Assembly: GCF_001401155.1 (NCBI RefSeq)
Contig: NZ_LJRO01000073.1
Location: 1-64,000 of the forward strand
DNA: 64,000 nucleotides
Source of the DNA: Pseudomonas tremae
GTDB lineage: Bacteria > Pseudomonadota > Gammaproteobacteria > Pseudomonadales > Pseudomonadaceae
Direction of reading: 5' to 3'
The notes beneath the pieces are model-generated. The model saw only the letters and a program-made list of their open reading frames with translations. It made no database searches and had not been told where the DNA came from. Position numbers and translations under genes: made by a program. Every line of letters starts with the position of its first letter. The stretch's first letter is position 1. Shown here one piece after another: positions 52,914-62,644 of this stretch.

Positions 52914-53834
52914 TCATTTCAGTATTTCAACTAACGGCAACTCCATGGCTTTCACTTCCGACTGAAGAAAATCACTGAGGCGCCGCAACCTCTCTGCACC
53001 GGGCCTTGTGCGCGGCCACACCAGATAATAGTTTTCGCCACTAAACACAGCTGTGCGCCAAGGAATACTCAAGCGCGATTGCGCCACGTCTTCGGCGACC
53101 ATCAGCAGATCACCCATCGACACGCCATAGCCGCGTGCTGCGGCAATCATTCCCAGCTCGAGGGTGTCGAACACTTGCCCGCCCTTGAGCGATACCTGGT
53201 CTGTCAGGCCCATGCGGTTCAGCCAGGTGCGCCAGTCACGTCGGTCGGGCGTGGGGTGCAGCAACTCCGCCTTGGCCAGACGCTCGACGTCCCATGGCGG
53301 ATCTTGCAGCAACGTCGGCGCACCCACTGGGATCAACAGCTCCGGGAACAGCAGGGTAGCTTCCCAATCCGATGGGAAGTGCCCATGACTGAGCAGGATC
53401 GCGCAGTCGAACGGCTCTTGGGCGAAGTCCACGGCATCGATGTCCATCCAGGCGCTGGTCAATTGCACCTCGTTGCCCACCTGCAGATGACGAAAGCGAC
53501 TCAGACGGGCCAGCAGCCAGCGCATGGTCAGCGTAGAGGGCGCTTTCATGCGCAGAATGCCCTCTTCGGTCTGCAGGGTGCTGCAGGCCCGCTCCAGCGC
53601 CAGGAAGCCATCGCGTACACCGGGCAACAAGGCACGTGCCGACTCGGTAAGTTGCAAGTTGCGGCCATTACGCTGAAAAAGACGGCAGGCGAAATGCTCT
53701 TCCAAGGTGCGTATATGACGGCTTACTGCACTTTGGGTAATTGATAGTTCTTCAGCCGCGCGCGTGAACGAGGTATGTCGTGCGGCAGCTTCAAATGCCC
53801 TTAGTGCGTAAAGAGGAGGAAGATTACGGGACAT
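52914..53834 (-). CDS. GcvA-like LysR family regulator
   Basis: The 306-residue protein opens MSRNLPPLYALRAFEAAARH, like GcvA and TrpI. The helix-turn-helix (RAAEELSITQSAVSRHIRTLEEHF) covers about residues 17-45 and the effector domain follows. The gene is divergent from the MATE pump with a 155-bp spacer, so control of that pump is possible; it could also serve the downstream chemoreceptor. The effector is unknown. Confidence 0.87.
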   Translation of the reverse strand: MSRNLPPLYALRAFEAAARHTSFTRAAEELSITQSAVSRHIRTLEEHFACRLFQRNGRNLQLTESARALLPGVRDGFLALERACSTLQTEEGILRMKAPSTLTMRWLLARLSRFRHLQVGNEVQLTSAWMDIDAVDFAQEPFDCAILLSHGHFPSDWEATLLFPELLIPVGAPTLLQDPPWDVERLAKAELLHPTPDRRDWRTWLNRMGLTDQVSLKGGQVFDTLELGMIAAARGYGVSMGDLLMVAEDVAQSRLSIPWRTAVFSGENYYLVWPRTRPGAERLRRLSDFLQSEVKAMELPLVEILK

Positions 53835-53989
53835 GCATAGCGTCCTGCCGGCGATGGGCAGTCACTGTAACGCAAATCATCTCGCATGAGTTTTAGTCAT
53901 GCTGAGCATCGCATTTATCGTTTTGTGCTTGCGCGCGTATCCACCCAGAATAGGCGTCCATCTGAACTCCGCCGTAGAGCATTGCCACC

Positions 53990-55372
53990 ATGCAGCATCC
54001 CGCCCTCAAAGAACTCTGGATCATCCTGCGCCTGGCCGGGCCGCTGATCGCATCGCAAATGGCGCACATGCTGATGGTGTTCACCGACACGGTGATGATG
54101 GGCAAGATCGGACCGGAAGCGCTGGCGGGCGGCGGGCTGGGCGCTGCCACGTACAGCTTCGTGTCGTTTTTCTGCGTCGGCGTGATGGCTGCGGTCGGTA
54201 CGCTGGTTTCGATTCGGCATGGTGCCGGCGATGCAGAAGGCGCGACCCGCCTGACCCAGGCCGGATTGTGGCTGGCCTGGGGCATGGCGCTGATCGCTGC
54301 GTTGTTGCTGTGGAACCTTGAGCCGATCCTTTTGCAATTCGGGCAGGCCGAAGCCAATGTGCATATGGCAGCTCAATTTTTGATCACCCTGCCCTTCGCC
54401 CTGCCCGGCTTGCTCAGCTTCATGGCCTTGCGTGGTTTCACCAGCGCTCTGGGGCGTGCAGGGCCGGTCATGACCATCAGCCTGGCTGGCGCGGCAGCAA
54501 ACTTCGTTCTCAATTACGCGATGATCCATCAATGGCTCGGCCTGCCCAATCTGGGGCTGATGGGGATCGGGCTGGTTACAGCCATCGTGACCAACTGCAT
54601 GGCGCTGGCGCTGGCCCTGCATATCAAAAGGCATCCGGCCTACGCGGCTTACCCGATCAGCAAAGGGCTCTCGAAACTGTCGCGCAGTCACCTGAAAGAG
54701 CTGTGGCGCCTGGGCCTGCCGATTGGCGGGACATACGCGGTGGAAGTCGGCCTGTTCACATTTGCAGCGTTCTGCATGGGCGCGATGGGCAGCACGCAGA
54801 TGGCAGCGCACCAGATCGCCCTGCAAACGGTGTCGATGGCGTTCATGGTTCCAGTGGGAATGTCTTACGCGGTGACCATGCGTATCGGCCAGCATTACGG
54901 TGCAGGCAACCTGGAGATGGTGCGCATGGCTGGCCGTCTGGGCATCGGTTTTGGCGGTGCCGTGATGCTGATGTTCGGGATGCTGTTCTGGCTGGCACCG
55001 CATCTGGTCATCGGCCTGTTTCTGGATATCGATGACCCGGCGTTCGCTGAGATTGTCGTGCTGGCCGCCAAACTGCTGGCCATTGCAGCGTTGTTCGAGT
55101 TCTTCGACGGCACCCAGACGATTGCTATGGGCGCGATTCGCGGGCTCAAGGATGCACGCACGACCTTTCTGATCGGTCTGGGCTGTTACTGGCTGATCGC
55201 CGCGCCTGCCGCCTGGGTACTCGGCTTCTCTACCGACGCTGGCGCATCAGGCGTCTGGTGGGGGCTGGCGCTGGGCCTGTTCTGTTCGGCAGTGGCGCTG
55301 ACGTATGCGTTTGAATGGAAGACCACCCGCCTGTTGCGGCGGCAGGCCGCAGGGCTGCTTGTTTCGGGCTGA
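53990..55372 (+). CDS. MATE family multidrug efflux transporter (NorM/PmpM-like)
   Basis: The 460-residue protein has twelve membrane helices in two bundles. Conserved segments are RLAGPLIASQMAHMLMVFTDTVMMG in the first bundle and MAAHQIALQTVSMAFMVPVGM in the second, as in NorM and P. aeruginosa PmpM. It exports cationic drugs or dyes using a Na+ or H+ gradient. The ATG is preceded by GAGCATTGCCACC. It ends 12 bp before the stop of the converging GGDEF-EAL gene. Confidence 0.93.
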   Translation: MQHPALKELWIILRLAGPLIASQMAHMLMVFTDTVMMGKIGPEALAGGGLGAATYSFVSFFCVGVMAAVGTLVSIRHGAGDAEGATRLTQAGLWLAWGMALIAALLLWNLEPILLQFGQAEANVHMAAQFLITLPFALPGLLSFMALRGFTSALGRAGPVMTISLAGAAANFVLNYAMIHQWLGLPNLGLMGIGLVTAIVTNCMALALALHIKRHPAYAAYPISKGLSKLSRSHLKELWRLGLPIGGTYAVEVGLFTFAAFCMGAMGSTQMAAHQIALQTVSMAFMVPVGMSYAVTMRIGQHYGAGNLEMVRMAGRLGIGFGGAVMLMFGMLFWLAPHLVIGLFLDIDDPAFAEIVVLAAKLLAIAALFEFFDGTQTIAMGAIRGLKDARTTFLIGLGCYWLIAAPAAWVLGFSTDAGASGVWWGLALGLFCSAVALTYAFEWKTTRLLRRQAAGLLVSG

Positions 55373-55384
55373 CCTGGCGCCTGC

Positions 55385-57049
55385 TCAGGCGGAAGTCAAA
55401 GCTTCTGTGTGTGAGGCTTCCGAGTACAGATAGGTCATCAGTTCATCCAGCGGCAGTGGCCTGCTCAGCAAATAGCCCTGCACCTGATCGCAACCGAAAC
55501 TGCGCAGCAACTCCAGTTGCCCGACGGTTTCGACGCCTTCGGCAACCACTTCCAGGTTCAGGTTGTGCGCCAGATTGATCATCGCGTTGACCAGCTTGCG
55601 GTTTTCTTCGCGTGTTTCCATCTGGCTGACAAAACCCATGTCGATCTTGAGCAGCGCGATGGGCAGGCTGTTGAGGTGCATGAACGATGAATAGCCAGTG
55701 CCGAAGTCGTCCAGCGAGAACCGCACGCCCAGCCGTCGCAATGCTTCCATGGTCTGTCTGACCTGGTCACTGCGCCGCATGATTGCGGTTTCGGTCAGCT
55801 CGAATTCCAGCCAGCGCGCGTCAACACTGTGTTGCTCTATGAGGCGGCTCAATGTCGGCAATAACTGGCTGTCCTGAAACTGCCTGAACGACAGGTTGAT
55901 CGCCATGTGCAGCGGCGCAAAGCCCTGCTCGCGCAACGTCTGCATGTCGCGCAGGGCGCGCAAGATAACCCAGTAACCGAGCGGCACGATCAGGCCGCTC
56001 TGCTCTGCCAGCGGCACGAACTCGCTGGGCGCCAGCAGCCCGCGCTCTTGGTGACGCCAGCGCACCAGCGCTTCCAGGCCGACCACGCGGCCGCTGCTCA
56101 GGCACAGTCGCGGTTGGTAATGCAGCTCCATCTCGTCACGGCGCAAGGCACGACGCAGCTCGCCTTCCAGGTCGGCGAGGCTGCGAGCGTTGCGGTTGAT
56201 GCGCTCGTCGAACAGGTGGAACGTGCAGCCCTGGATGCTCTTGGCCTGACGCATCGCAATATGTGCGTGCCACATCAGCGGGTCGGCTTCGAGACGGCTC
56301 TGCGAGTGGGCAATGCCCAGGCTGCAACCCAGCAGCAGGCTTTCGCCATCGATCCAGTAAGGCTCTGCCAGAACGTCGGTAATGCGTTCGGCCAGTTGCA
56401 GGGCGCGTGCGGGCGTGGCTTGGGTATCGATCAGCAGAGCGAATTCGTCGCCGCCGAGTCGGGCGATCTGATCACCGGCGTCCAGCTGGTTTTTCAGGCG
56501 CGCCACCACTTGCAGAATCAGCCGGTCACCGGCCTGATGCCCCAGCGAGTCGTTGGCGCGGCGGAAGTTGTCCAGGTCCAGATGCCCCATCGCCAGGTTG
56601 CCACCCTCGGCCAGACGGGTGGCCAGCTGGGCCTGAAAACCCTGGCGGTTGGCGATGCCGGTCAAGGGGTCCTGACCTGCCAGGCGACGCAAGGTGTCTT
56701 CCAGGCTGCTGCGCTCATGCACATAACGCAGGCAACGGCGCAGTACATCGCCGGTCAGCGTGTCGCGCACCAGCCAGTCGCAGACACCGCTCGGCGCGAC
56801 CAGCGGTTCCTCTTCCAGCAGCACTACGGTGGGTAGCAGGCAAGCGCCGGTTCTGGGCTGCAGGTCGGGGGTGGTCAGCAGGACGGTATTGCGTTCATCA
56901 CCGTACCGGGCACTGAAAACGTCCCAGTTCGCGCCATGCAGCAGTGTGATGTTACCACTCGGTGCGGCGACGCAACCGTTCAGGAGCGCCTGCCAGAAAG
57001 GCTCGTGTGCCAATAAAAGCAATCGCAGGGGTTCGACAGGTGTAGGCAA
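55385..57049 (-). CDS. GGDEF-EAL bifunctional diguanylate cyclase/phosphodiesterase
   Basis: The 554-residue protein has three parts. Residues 1-120 form an alpha/beta domain that looks like a degenerate receiver (LRLLLLAHEP start, no clear phospho-acceptor). A GGDEF domain (about 125-290) has an intact RLGGDEFALL, but the RxxD inhibitory site is absent (DAGD at that place). An EAL domain (about 300-545) has intact EALVRW, DDFGTGYSS and a KIDMGF motif. Both activities look possible; which dominates is unknown. The start is TTG at 57049, with AGGAAG 6 nt upstream. No second-messenger partner gene is adjacent. Confidence 0.92.
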   Translation of the reverse strand: MPTPVEPLRLLLLAHEPFWQALLNGCVAAPSGNITLLHGANWDVFSARYGDERNTVLLTTPDLQPRTGACLLPTVVLLEEEPLVAPSGVCDWLVRDTLTGDVLRRCLRYVHERSSLEDTLRRLAGQDPLTGIANRQGFQAQLATRLAEGGNLAMGHLDLDNFRRANDSLGHQAGDRLILQVVARLKNQLDAGDQIARLGGDEFALLIDTQATPARALQLAERITDVLAEPYWIDGESLLLGCSLGIAHSQSRLEADPLMWHAHIAMRQAKSIQGCTFHLFDERINRNARSLADLEGELRRALRRDEMELHYQPRLCLSSGRVVGLEALVRWRHQERGLLAPSEFVPLAEQSGLIVPLGYWVILRALRDMQTLREQGFAPLHMAINLSFRQFQDSQLLPTLSRLIEQHSVDARWLEFELTETAIMRRSDQVRQTMEALRRLGVRFSLDDFGTGYSSFMHLNSLPIALLKIDMGFVSQMETREENRKLVNAMINLAHNLNLEVVAEGVETVGQLELLRSFGCDQVQGYLLSRPLPLDELMTYLYSEASHTEALTSA

Positions 57050-57253
57050 TCTAACTTCCTAAGCACAAAGGAAAAACCGGTGGCCACGCTCTCGCGGGAG
57101 CCCAACAGATACACGTATCGTCGCGTCGCGGCGCAAATGTAACAAAACCAGAAAAATTAGATAGCGGTCACTGCCCGTCGCGATGATCGCTGCACAAACC
57201 TGTGGGCCTGTTAAAATGCCCGACCTTTTTCGCAGACGACCCCTCTTACCGCC
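57050..57253. promoter_or_regulatory. Divergent spacer between GGDEF-EAL and rep
   Basis: The 204 bp hold promoters for both genes. TGTTAAAATG (57211-57220) is a plausible -10 zone for rep, with no strong -35. No other structure was seen. Confidence 0.45.
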
Positions 57254-59263
57254 ATGTCCCGACTCAATCCCCGGCAGCAGGAAGCCGTGAACTACGTCGG
57301 CGGCCCTCTTTTGGTGCTCGCCGGTGCTGGTTCCGGCAAGACCAGCGTGATCACTCGCAAAATTGCCCACCTGATCCAGAATTGCGGGATCCGGGCCCAG
57401 TACATCGTCGCCATGACCTTCACCAACAAGGCCGCGCGCGAAATGAAAGAGCGGGTCGGCACATTGCTCAGAGGTGGCGAAGGGCGTGGTCTGACGGTCT
57501 CGACCTTCCATAATCTGGGCCTCAACATCATCCGCAAGGAACACACGCGGCTGGGTTACAAGCCGGGCTTCTCGATCTTCGACGAGACCGACGTCAAGGC
57601 CCTGATGACCGACATCATGCAAAAAGAGTATTCCGGCGACGACGGTGTCGACGAAATCAAGAACATGATCGGCTCGTGGAAAAACGATCTGATCCTGCCC
57701 GCCGAGGCCCTGGAAAACGCTCGCAACCCCAAGGAACAGACTGCTGCCATCGTCTACACCCACTATCAGCGCACGCTCAAGGCGTACAACGCGGTGGACT
57801 TCGATGACCTGATCCTGATGCCGGTCAAACTCTTCCAGGAACACGCCGACATCCTGGAAAAATGGCAGAACAAAGTGCGTTATCTGCTGGTGGATGAATA
57901 CCAGGACACCAACGCCAGTCAGTACCTGCTGGTGAAGTTGCTGATCGGCTCGCGCAACCAGTTCACCGTGGTGGGCGACGACGACCAGTCGATCTACGCC
58001 TGGCGCGGCGCGCGACCGGAAAACCTGATGCTGCTCAAGGATGACTACCCGTCGCTGAAAGTGGTCATGCTGGAGCAGAACTACCGCTCGACCAGCCGCA
58101 TCCTGCGCTGCGCCAACGTGCTGATCTCCAACAACCCGCATGCGTTCGAAAAGCAGCTGTGGTCCGACATGGGCCACGGGGACGAGATCCGGGTCATCCG
58201 CTGCCGTAACGAAGACGCCGAGGCCGAGCGGGTGGCGATGGAAATCCTCACCCTGCACCTGCGCACCGACCGGCCCTACAGCGACTTTGCCATTCTGTAC
58301 CGCGGTAACTATCAGGCCAAACTGATCGAGCTGAAACTGCAGCACCATCAGGTGCCGTATCGCCTGTCGGGCGGCAACAGCTTCTTTGGTCGTCAGGAAG
58401 TGAAAGACCTGATGGCCTACTTCCGGCTGCTGGTGAACCCGGATGACGACAATGCGTTTCTGCGTGTGATCAACGTTCCGCGTCGGGAAATCGGTTCGAC
58501 CACGCTGGAAAAACTCGGCAACTACGCCACCGGACGCAAGGTATCGATGTACGCCGCCACCGATGAAATCGGCCTTGGCGAGCATCTGGACAGCCGTTTC
58601 ACCGACCGCCTGCAACGCTTCAAGCGCTGGATGGATGGCGTACGCCAGCAATGCGCGCAGAACGACCCGATTGCTGCGCTGCGCAGCATGGTCATGGACA
58701 TCGATTACGAGAACTGGCTGCGGCAGAACAGCTCCAGTGAGAAAGCTGCCGACTACCGGATGAGTAACGTCTGGTTTCTGATCGAGGCGCTTAAAAACAC
58801 GCTGGAAAAAGACGAAGAAGGCGGCATGACCATCGAGGAGGCCATCGGCAAGCTGGTCTTGCGGGACATGCTCGAGCGTCAGCAGGAAGAGGAAGACGGT
58901 GCCGAGGGCGTGCAGATGATGACCTTGCACGCGTCGAAGGGGCTGGAATTTCCGTACGTGTTCATCATGGGCATGGAAGAAGAAATCCTCCCGCACCGCT
59001 CCAGCATCGAGGCCGACACCATCGAGGAAGAACGCCGCCTGGCGTACGTGGGCATCACCCGCGCGCGGCAGACCCTGGCGTTTACCTTCGCCGCCAAGCG
59101 CAAGCAGTACGGGGAAATCATCGACTGCTCGCCAAGCCGTTTTCTGGATGAGCTGCCGCCGGACGATCTGGCCTGGGAAGGCACCGATGACACGCCAGTG
59201 GAAGTCAAAGCGGTGCGCGGCAACACAGCGCTGGCCGATATTCGCGCGATGCTGAAACGCTAG
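57254..59263 (+). CDS. rep: ATP-dependent DNA helicase Rep
   Basis: The 669-residue SF1A helicase begins MSRLNPRQQEAVNYVGGP. Walker A is LAGAGSGKTSVI, motif Ia follows as AMTFTNKAAREMKER, motif II is YLLVDEYQDTN, motif III GDDDQSIYAWRGA, and motif V/VI includes VQMMTLHASKGLEFP and YVGITRARQTL. The length fits Rep rather than UvrD or PcrA. It moves 3' to 5' on ssDNA and clears proteins ahead of forks. The opposite strand has a 737-codon open frame that is only a composition shadow. Confidence 0.97.
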   Translation: MSRLNPRQQEAVNYVGGPLLVLAGAGSGKTSVITRKIAHLIQNCGIRAQYIVAMTFTNKAAREMKERVGTLLRGGEGRGLTVSTFHNLGLNIIRKEHTRLGYKPGFSIFDETDVKALMTDIMQKEYSGDDGVDEIKNMIGSWKNDLILPAEALENARNPKEQTAAIVYTHYQRTLKAYNAVDFDDLILMPVKLFQEHADILEKWQNKVRYLLVDEYQDTNASQYLLVKLLIGSRNQFTVVGDDDQSIYAWRGARPENLMLLKDDYPSLKVVMLEQNYRSTSRILRCANVLISNNPHAFEKQLWSDMGHGDEIRVIRCRNEDAEAERVAMEILTLHLRTDRPYSDFAILYRGNYQAKLIELKLQHHQVPYRLSGGNSFFGRQEVKDLMAYFRLLVNPDDDNAFLRVINVPRREIGSTTLEKLGNYATGRKVSMYAATDEIGLGEHLDSRFTDRLQRFKRWMDGVRQQCAQNDPIAALRSMVMDIDYENWLRQNSSSEKAADYRMSNVWFLIEALKNTLEKDEEGGMTIEEAIGKLVLRDMLERQQEEEDGAEGVQMMTLHASKGLEFPYVFIMGMEEEILPHRSSIEADTIEEERRLAYVGITRARQTLAFTFAAKRKQYGEIIDCSPSRFLDELPPDDLAWEGTDDTPVEVKAVRGNTALADIRAMLKR

Positions 59264-59278
59264 CCGACACAAAATTGA

Positions 59279-59884
<606 letters not shown>

Positions 59885-59925
59885 GGCCACAATGATGGAC
59901 ACGCCTCCGAGCTTCTGCCTGTGGG

Positions 59926-60028
59926 GCGTGGGAGCGAACTTGTTCGCGAAAGGGCCGGTATGATCGCCGAAACATGCGTTGTCTGAAATACCGTCTTTGC
60001 GGACAAGTCCGCTCCCGCAAAGGCCCCG
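59926..60028. repeat. Inverted pair of REP elements (BIME-like)
   Basis: GTGGGAGCGAACTTGTTCGC followed by GAAAGGGCCGGTA (about 59929-59961) and its inverse, TTTGCGGACAAGTCCGCTCC followed by CGCAAAGG (about 59996-60023), face each other across about 35 bp. Each has a tight palindromic head. The pair is a bacterial interspersed mosaic element downstream of xpt and may protect mRNA ends. Confidence 0.8.
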
Positions 60029-60048
60029 TTTTTCGCGCTCTTCAAGAC

Positions 60049-60159
60049 CTGTGTATAACGCTGAACGCGGAGCTTGGGCGCGGTAGCGTTTTCCAGGCAC
60101 CTCTCGTTCCTCATGCTCCAGCGTGGGAATGCCGGTCGTGACGCTCTGCGTCGCAGGCT
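60049..60159. repeat. Composite intergenic repeat, copy E
   Basis: GTGTATAACGCTGAACGCGG opens the element, as in copy A. CTCGTTCCTCATGCTCCAGCG then TGGGAATGCC matches the first hairpin of copy B, and GTGACGCTCTGCGTCGC the second. It lies directly at the 3' end of the FisR-like gene and beside the REP pair, so two repeat families are stacked here. Confidence 0.75.
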
Positions 60160-61473
60160 CTAAATACCGAGTGCGCGCAAACGCCGATACAGGGTGCGTT
60201 CGCTCAATCCCAGCTCTTGGGCCAGCTCACTGCGTGAGCCTTTGAACACCCGCAGCGCGTGGGCAAGCTTCTCCAGGCCATCATCCTGCCGGCGATAAGA
60301 AACGCCGCTCGGCTCGCCATGCCCGCGCACTTCAGCGGGTAGATCCTGCACGCGAATGATGCCGTCATCGGTGAACAGCCTGGCGCGTTCAAGGATGTTG
60401 CGCAGCTCGCGGATGTTGCCGGGGTAGCTGTAGAAGCTCAGCAGTTTCATGGCCTCGTTATCGACACGTGGCGCAGCACCTGGCGCGATGCGTTGCAGCA
60501 GGCTGTCGATCAGCAGCGGCAGGTCCTCGCTGCGCTCACGCAGGGCGGGCAAACGAATCGGAAAGGCGCTGATTCGGTAGAACAGGTCTTGACGAAAGCT
60601 GCCTTCGGCGACCATGTCCTTGAGCGGCTTGTGGGTCGCCACAACCAGCCGGAAATCGGAATGCACGGTTCTCAGGCTGCCTACCGGACGGAAACTCCCC
60701 GACTCGATCAGCCTCAGCAGTTTGACCTGCATGGCCAGCGGCACCTCGCCAATCTCGTCGAGAAACAGCGTACCGCCATGAGCGGCCTCGGCCAGGCCGG
60801 TCTTGCGTTGCAATGCTCCGGTAAATGCACCCTTTTCATAACCGAAAAGCTCGCTCTCCAGCAGGCTTTCAGTCAGCCCGGTGCAGTCCACGACCACCAG
60901 TGGCCCGGCAGACCTCGAGCTGCTGGCATGCAGCGCACGTGCAAACAGCTCTTTGCCGGTCCCGGATTCGCCTTGCAGCAGCACCGGTATCTGCGCTGGC
61001 GCGGCGCGCTGCAAGGCGCTCAACACCTCCTTGAATGCAGCCGAACGCCCCACCAGCCCATGTTGCTGAGGCTGGACCGACGCCACCGCCACTGAACTCA
61101 ATCGCTCGACGTAAGCGATCACTTCGCCCTGATCGTCCAGAATCGGCCGCAGTTCTACGTCGACATGCTCCGGGCCGCGCGGCGTGTGGTGAATATGCAG
61201 CAGGCGCTCAGGCAACCTGGTTTCATGGGCCTTGCGCATCGGACAATGCTCACCGGCCTGATCGCAGGGCACGGCAAACTGGTGGGATACCCGATAACAT
61301 TTCTCGCCAACGTGCGGCGTGCCCTCGACGCCAAACTGGCGCTGGTAGGCGGTATTGGCGGCGATGATGTTGTAGTCGGTGTCCAGCACGATGGTCGGAC
61401 GCAGATCATGCTCGAGGTACGACACCAGCGACTGCATGCGGCTGCCGGTAAAATCGGTGGCGATGACTGACAT
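60160..61473 (-). CDS. fisR: Sigma-54-dependent sulfane-sulfur regulator (FisR-like)
   Basis: The 437-residue activator has three parts. The N-terminal PAS-like sensor (1-130) carries Cys59, Cys70 and Cys77; the spacing of 11 and 7 residues equals that of the reactive cysteines of FisR (Cys53, Cys64, Cys71 in Cupriavidus). The AAA+ domain has Walker A GESGTGKE, the sigma-54 contact loop GAFTGA, and FLDEIGEV. A Fis-type helix-turn-helix ends the protein (SELAQELGLSERTLYRRL). It is divergent from the persulfide dioxygenase and SQR genes, its expected targets. Polysulfide would modify the cysteines and switch on transcription. Confidence 0.92.
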   Translation of the reverse strand: MSVIATDFTGSRMQSLVSYLEHDLRPTIVLDTDYNIIAANTAYQRQFGVEGTPHVGEKCYRVSHQFAVPCDQAGEHCPMRKAHETRLPERLLHIHHTPRGPEHVDVELRPILDDQGEVIAYVERLSSVAVASVQPQQHGLVGRSAAFKEVLSALQRAAPAQIPVLLQGESGTGKELFARALHASSSRSAGPLVVVDCTGLTESLLESELFGYEKGAFTGALQRKTGLAEAAHGGTLFLDEIGEVPLAMQVKLLRLIESGSFRPVGSLRTVHSDFRLVVATHKPLKDMVAEGSFRQDLFYRISAFPIRLPALRERSEDLPLLIDSLLQRIAPGAAPRVDNEAMKLLSFYSYPGNIRELRNILERARLFTDDGIIRVQDLPAEVRGHGEPSGVSYRRQDDGLEKLAHALRVFKGSRSELAQELGLSERTLYRRLRALGI

Positions 61474-61510
61474 GATTGCTCCTGAAGACGGGTGGCCCGC
61501 TGGTCAACGG

Positions 61511-61560
61511 GCTGCCAGTTTATGCCATTTACTGCCAGCAAGCTGCCAGAAAGTGGCAGT
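61511..61560. promoter_or_regulatory. Cluster of CTGCCA half-sites, candidate FisR enhancer
   Basis: CTGCCAG occurs at 61512, 61532 and 61542, TGCCA at 61523, and the inverse TGGCAG at 61554. CTGCCA-GAAAG-TGGCAG and ACTGCCA (61531) with TGGCAGT (61554) form inverted repeats. Two of the three copies are about ten bp apart, so they lie on one face of the helix. This is what an upstream activating sequence for a sigma-54 activator looks like, about 95 bp before the candidate -24/-12 promoter. Confidence 0.65.
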
Positions 61561-61643
61561 CAGGCATGATCGGCTGTCAACCGGGCGAGGCGTAGAACAG
61601 ACCTGCCCCTTGCAATGACTAAGCGCCAGGTGCGTCAGCGTGG

Positions 61644-61660
61644 TTGGCATGGTAATTGAG
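61644..61660 (+). promoter_or_regulatory. Candidate sigma-54 promoter of the pdo-sqr operon
   Basis: TTGGCATGGTAATTGAG matches the sigma-54 consensus YTGGCACG-N4-TTGCW at the -24 GG and most of both blocks. The -12 GC is GA, so the match is imperfect. It lies 73 bp before the dioxygenase start and about 95 bp past the CTGCCA cluster. Confidence 0.4.
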
Positions 61661-61732
61661 ACTGCAATGCAACGACTGCCAACCGTCCAGCTCCAAACAG
61701 CTTCGGGGCGATTACAGCCATGGGAATTGCAC

Positions 61733-62617
61733 ATGATCATTGGTGAAAAGCTTCACGTTGAAGCGTTGTTCGACAGCGAGACCGGGACCATCAGTTATCT
61801 GGTGATGGACCTGGAGAGCAAGCAGTGCGCGCTGATCGACAGCGTGCTCGATTACGACCCCAAGTCCGGTCGCACCCGGACTGAGTCCGCCGACCGGATG
61901 ATTGACCGCGTACGGGCCTTGCAGGCCTCGGTGCAATGGATTTTCGAAACGCATGTACATGCGGATCATCTGTCGGCAGCGCCTTATCTGAAACAGAACC
62001 TTGGCGGCAAGATCGTGATAGGCAGCCACATCACTGTCGTGCAGAAGACTTTCGGTGCGTTGTTCAACGCATCGTCGGATTTCGCGCGCAATGGCAGCCA
62101 GTTCGATGTACTTCTGGATGATGACGCTGCATTCGCCATCGGCACGCTGCAGGTAAAAGCCATGCACACGCCCGGACACACGCCGGCCTGTATGAGCTAC
62201 TTGGTGCAGGTCGGCGAACAGACCGTCGCGTTTGTCGGCGATACGCTGTTCATGCCCGATTACGGCACCGCCCGCTGCGACTTCCCGGGCGCCGATGCAC
62301 GCACCTTGTACCGTTCGATTCGCAAGCTGCTGGCCCTGCCACCGCAAACCCTTCTGTTCATGTGTCACGACTACCTGCCCAACGGCCGGGCGCTGAAATA
62401 CATGACTACCGTCGCTGAGCAGCGCGCGAGCAATATTCATGTGCATGACGGCGTCGATGAAGACACATTCGTCAGCATGCGCGAAGCCCGCGATGTGACG
62501 CTGGAGATGCCGGTGCTGATGCTGCCTTCGGTGCAAGTCAACATGCGTTGCGGGCACTTTCCGGAGCCCGAAGACAACGGCGTCGTTTATCTGAAGATCC
62601 CGCTCAATGCGCTATGA
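61733..62617 (+). CDS. pdo: Persulfide dioxygenase (ETHE1/Blh-type metallo-beta-lactamase fold)
   Basis: From ATG at 61733 the product is 294 residues. The metallo-beta-lactamase iron site is THVHADHLSA (His74, His76, Asp78, His79), then HTPGHTPAC, VGDTLFMPDYGTARCDFPG and FMCHDYLPNG. DYGTARCDFPGAD is the signature of persulfide dioxygenases and Blh proteins. It oxidises glutathione persulfide to sulfite. The frame from 61640 begins inside the candidate promoter and is rejected. It is followed by SQR after 27 bp, matching the pathway order. Confidence 0.92.
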   Translation: MIIGEKLHVEALFDSETGTISYLVMDLESKQCALIDSVLDYDPKSGRTRTESADRMIDRVRALQASVQWIFETHVHADHLSAAPYLKQNLGGKIVIGSHITVVQKTFGALFNASSDFARNGSQFDVLLDDDAAFAIGTLQVKAMHTPGHTPACMSYLVQVGEQTVAFVGDTLFMPDYGTARCDFPGADARTLYRSIRKLLALPPQTLLFMCHDYLPNGRALKYMTTVAEQRASNIHVHDGVDEDTFVSMREARDVTLEMPVLMLPSVQVNMRCGHFPEPEDNGVVYLKIPLNAL

Positions 62618-62644
62618 GCCCTGCCTGCCATTGGAAACTCTGCA

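Noticed and set aside
57059..59272. 737-codon open frame antisense to rep
   Set aside because: It mirrors the codon pattern of rep, has no family features, and rep itself is unambiguous; high GC at third positions leaves the opposite frame open.
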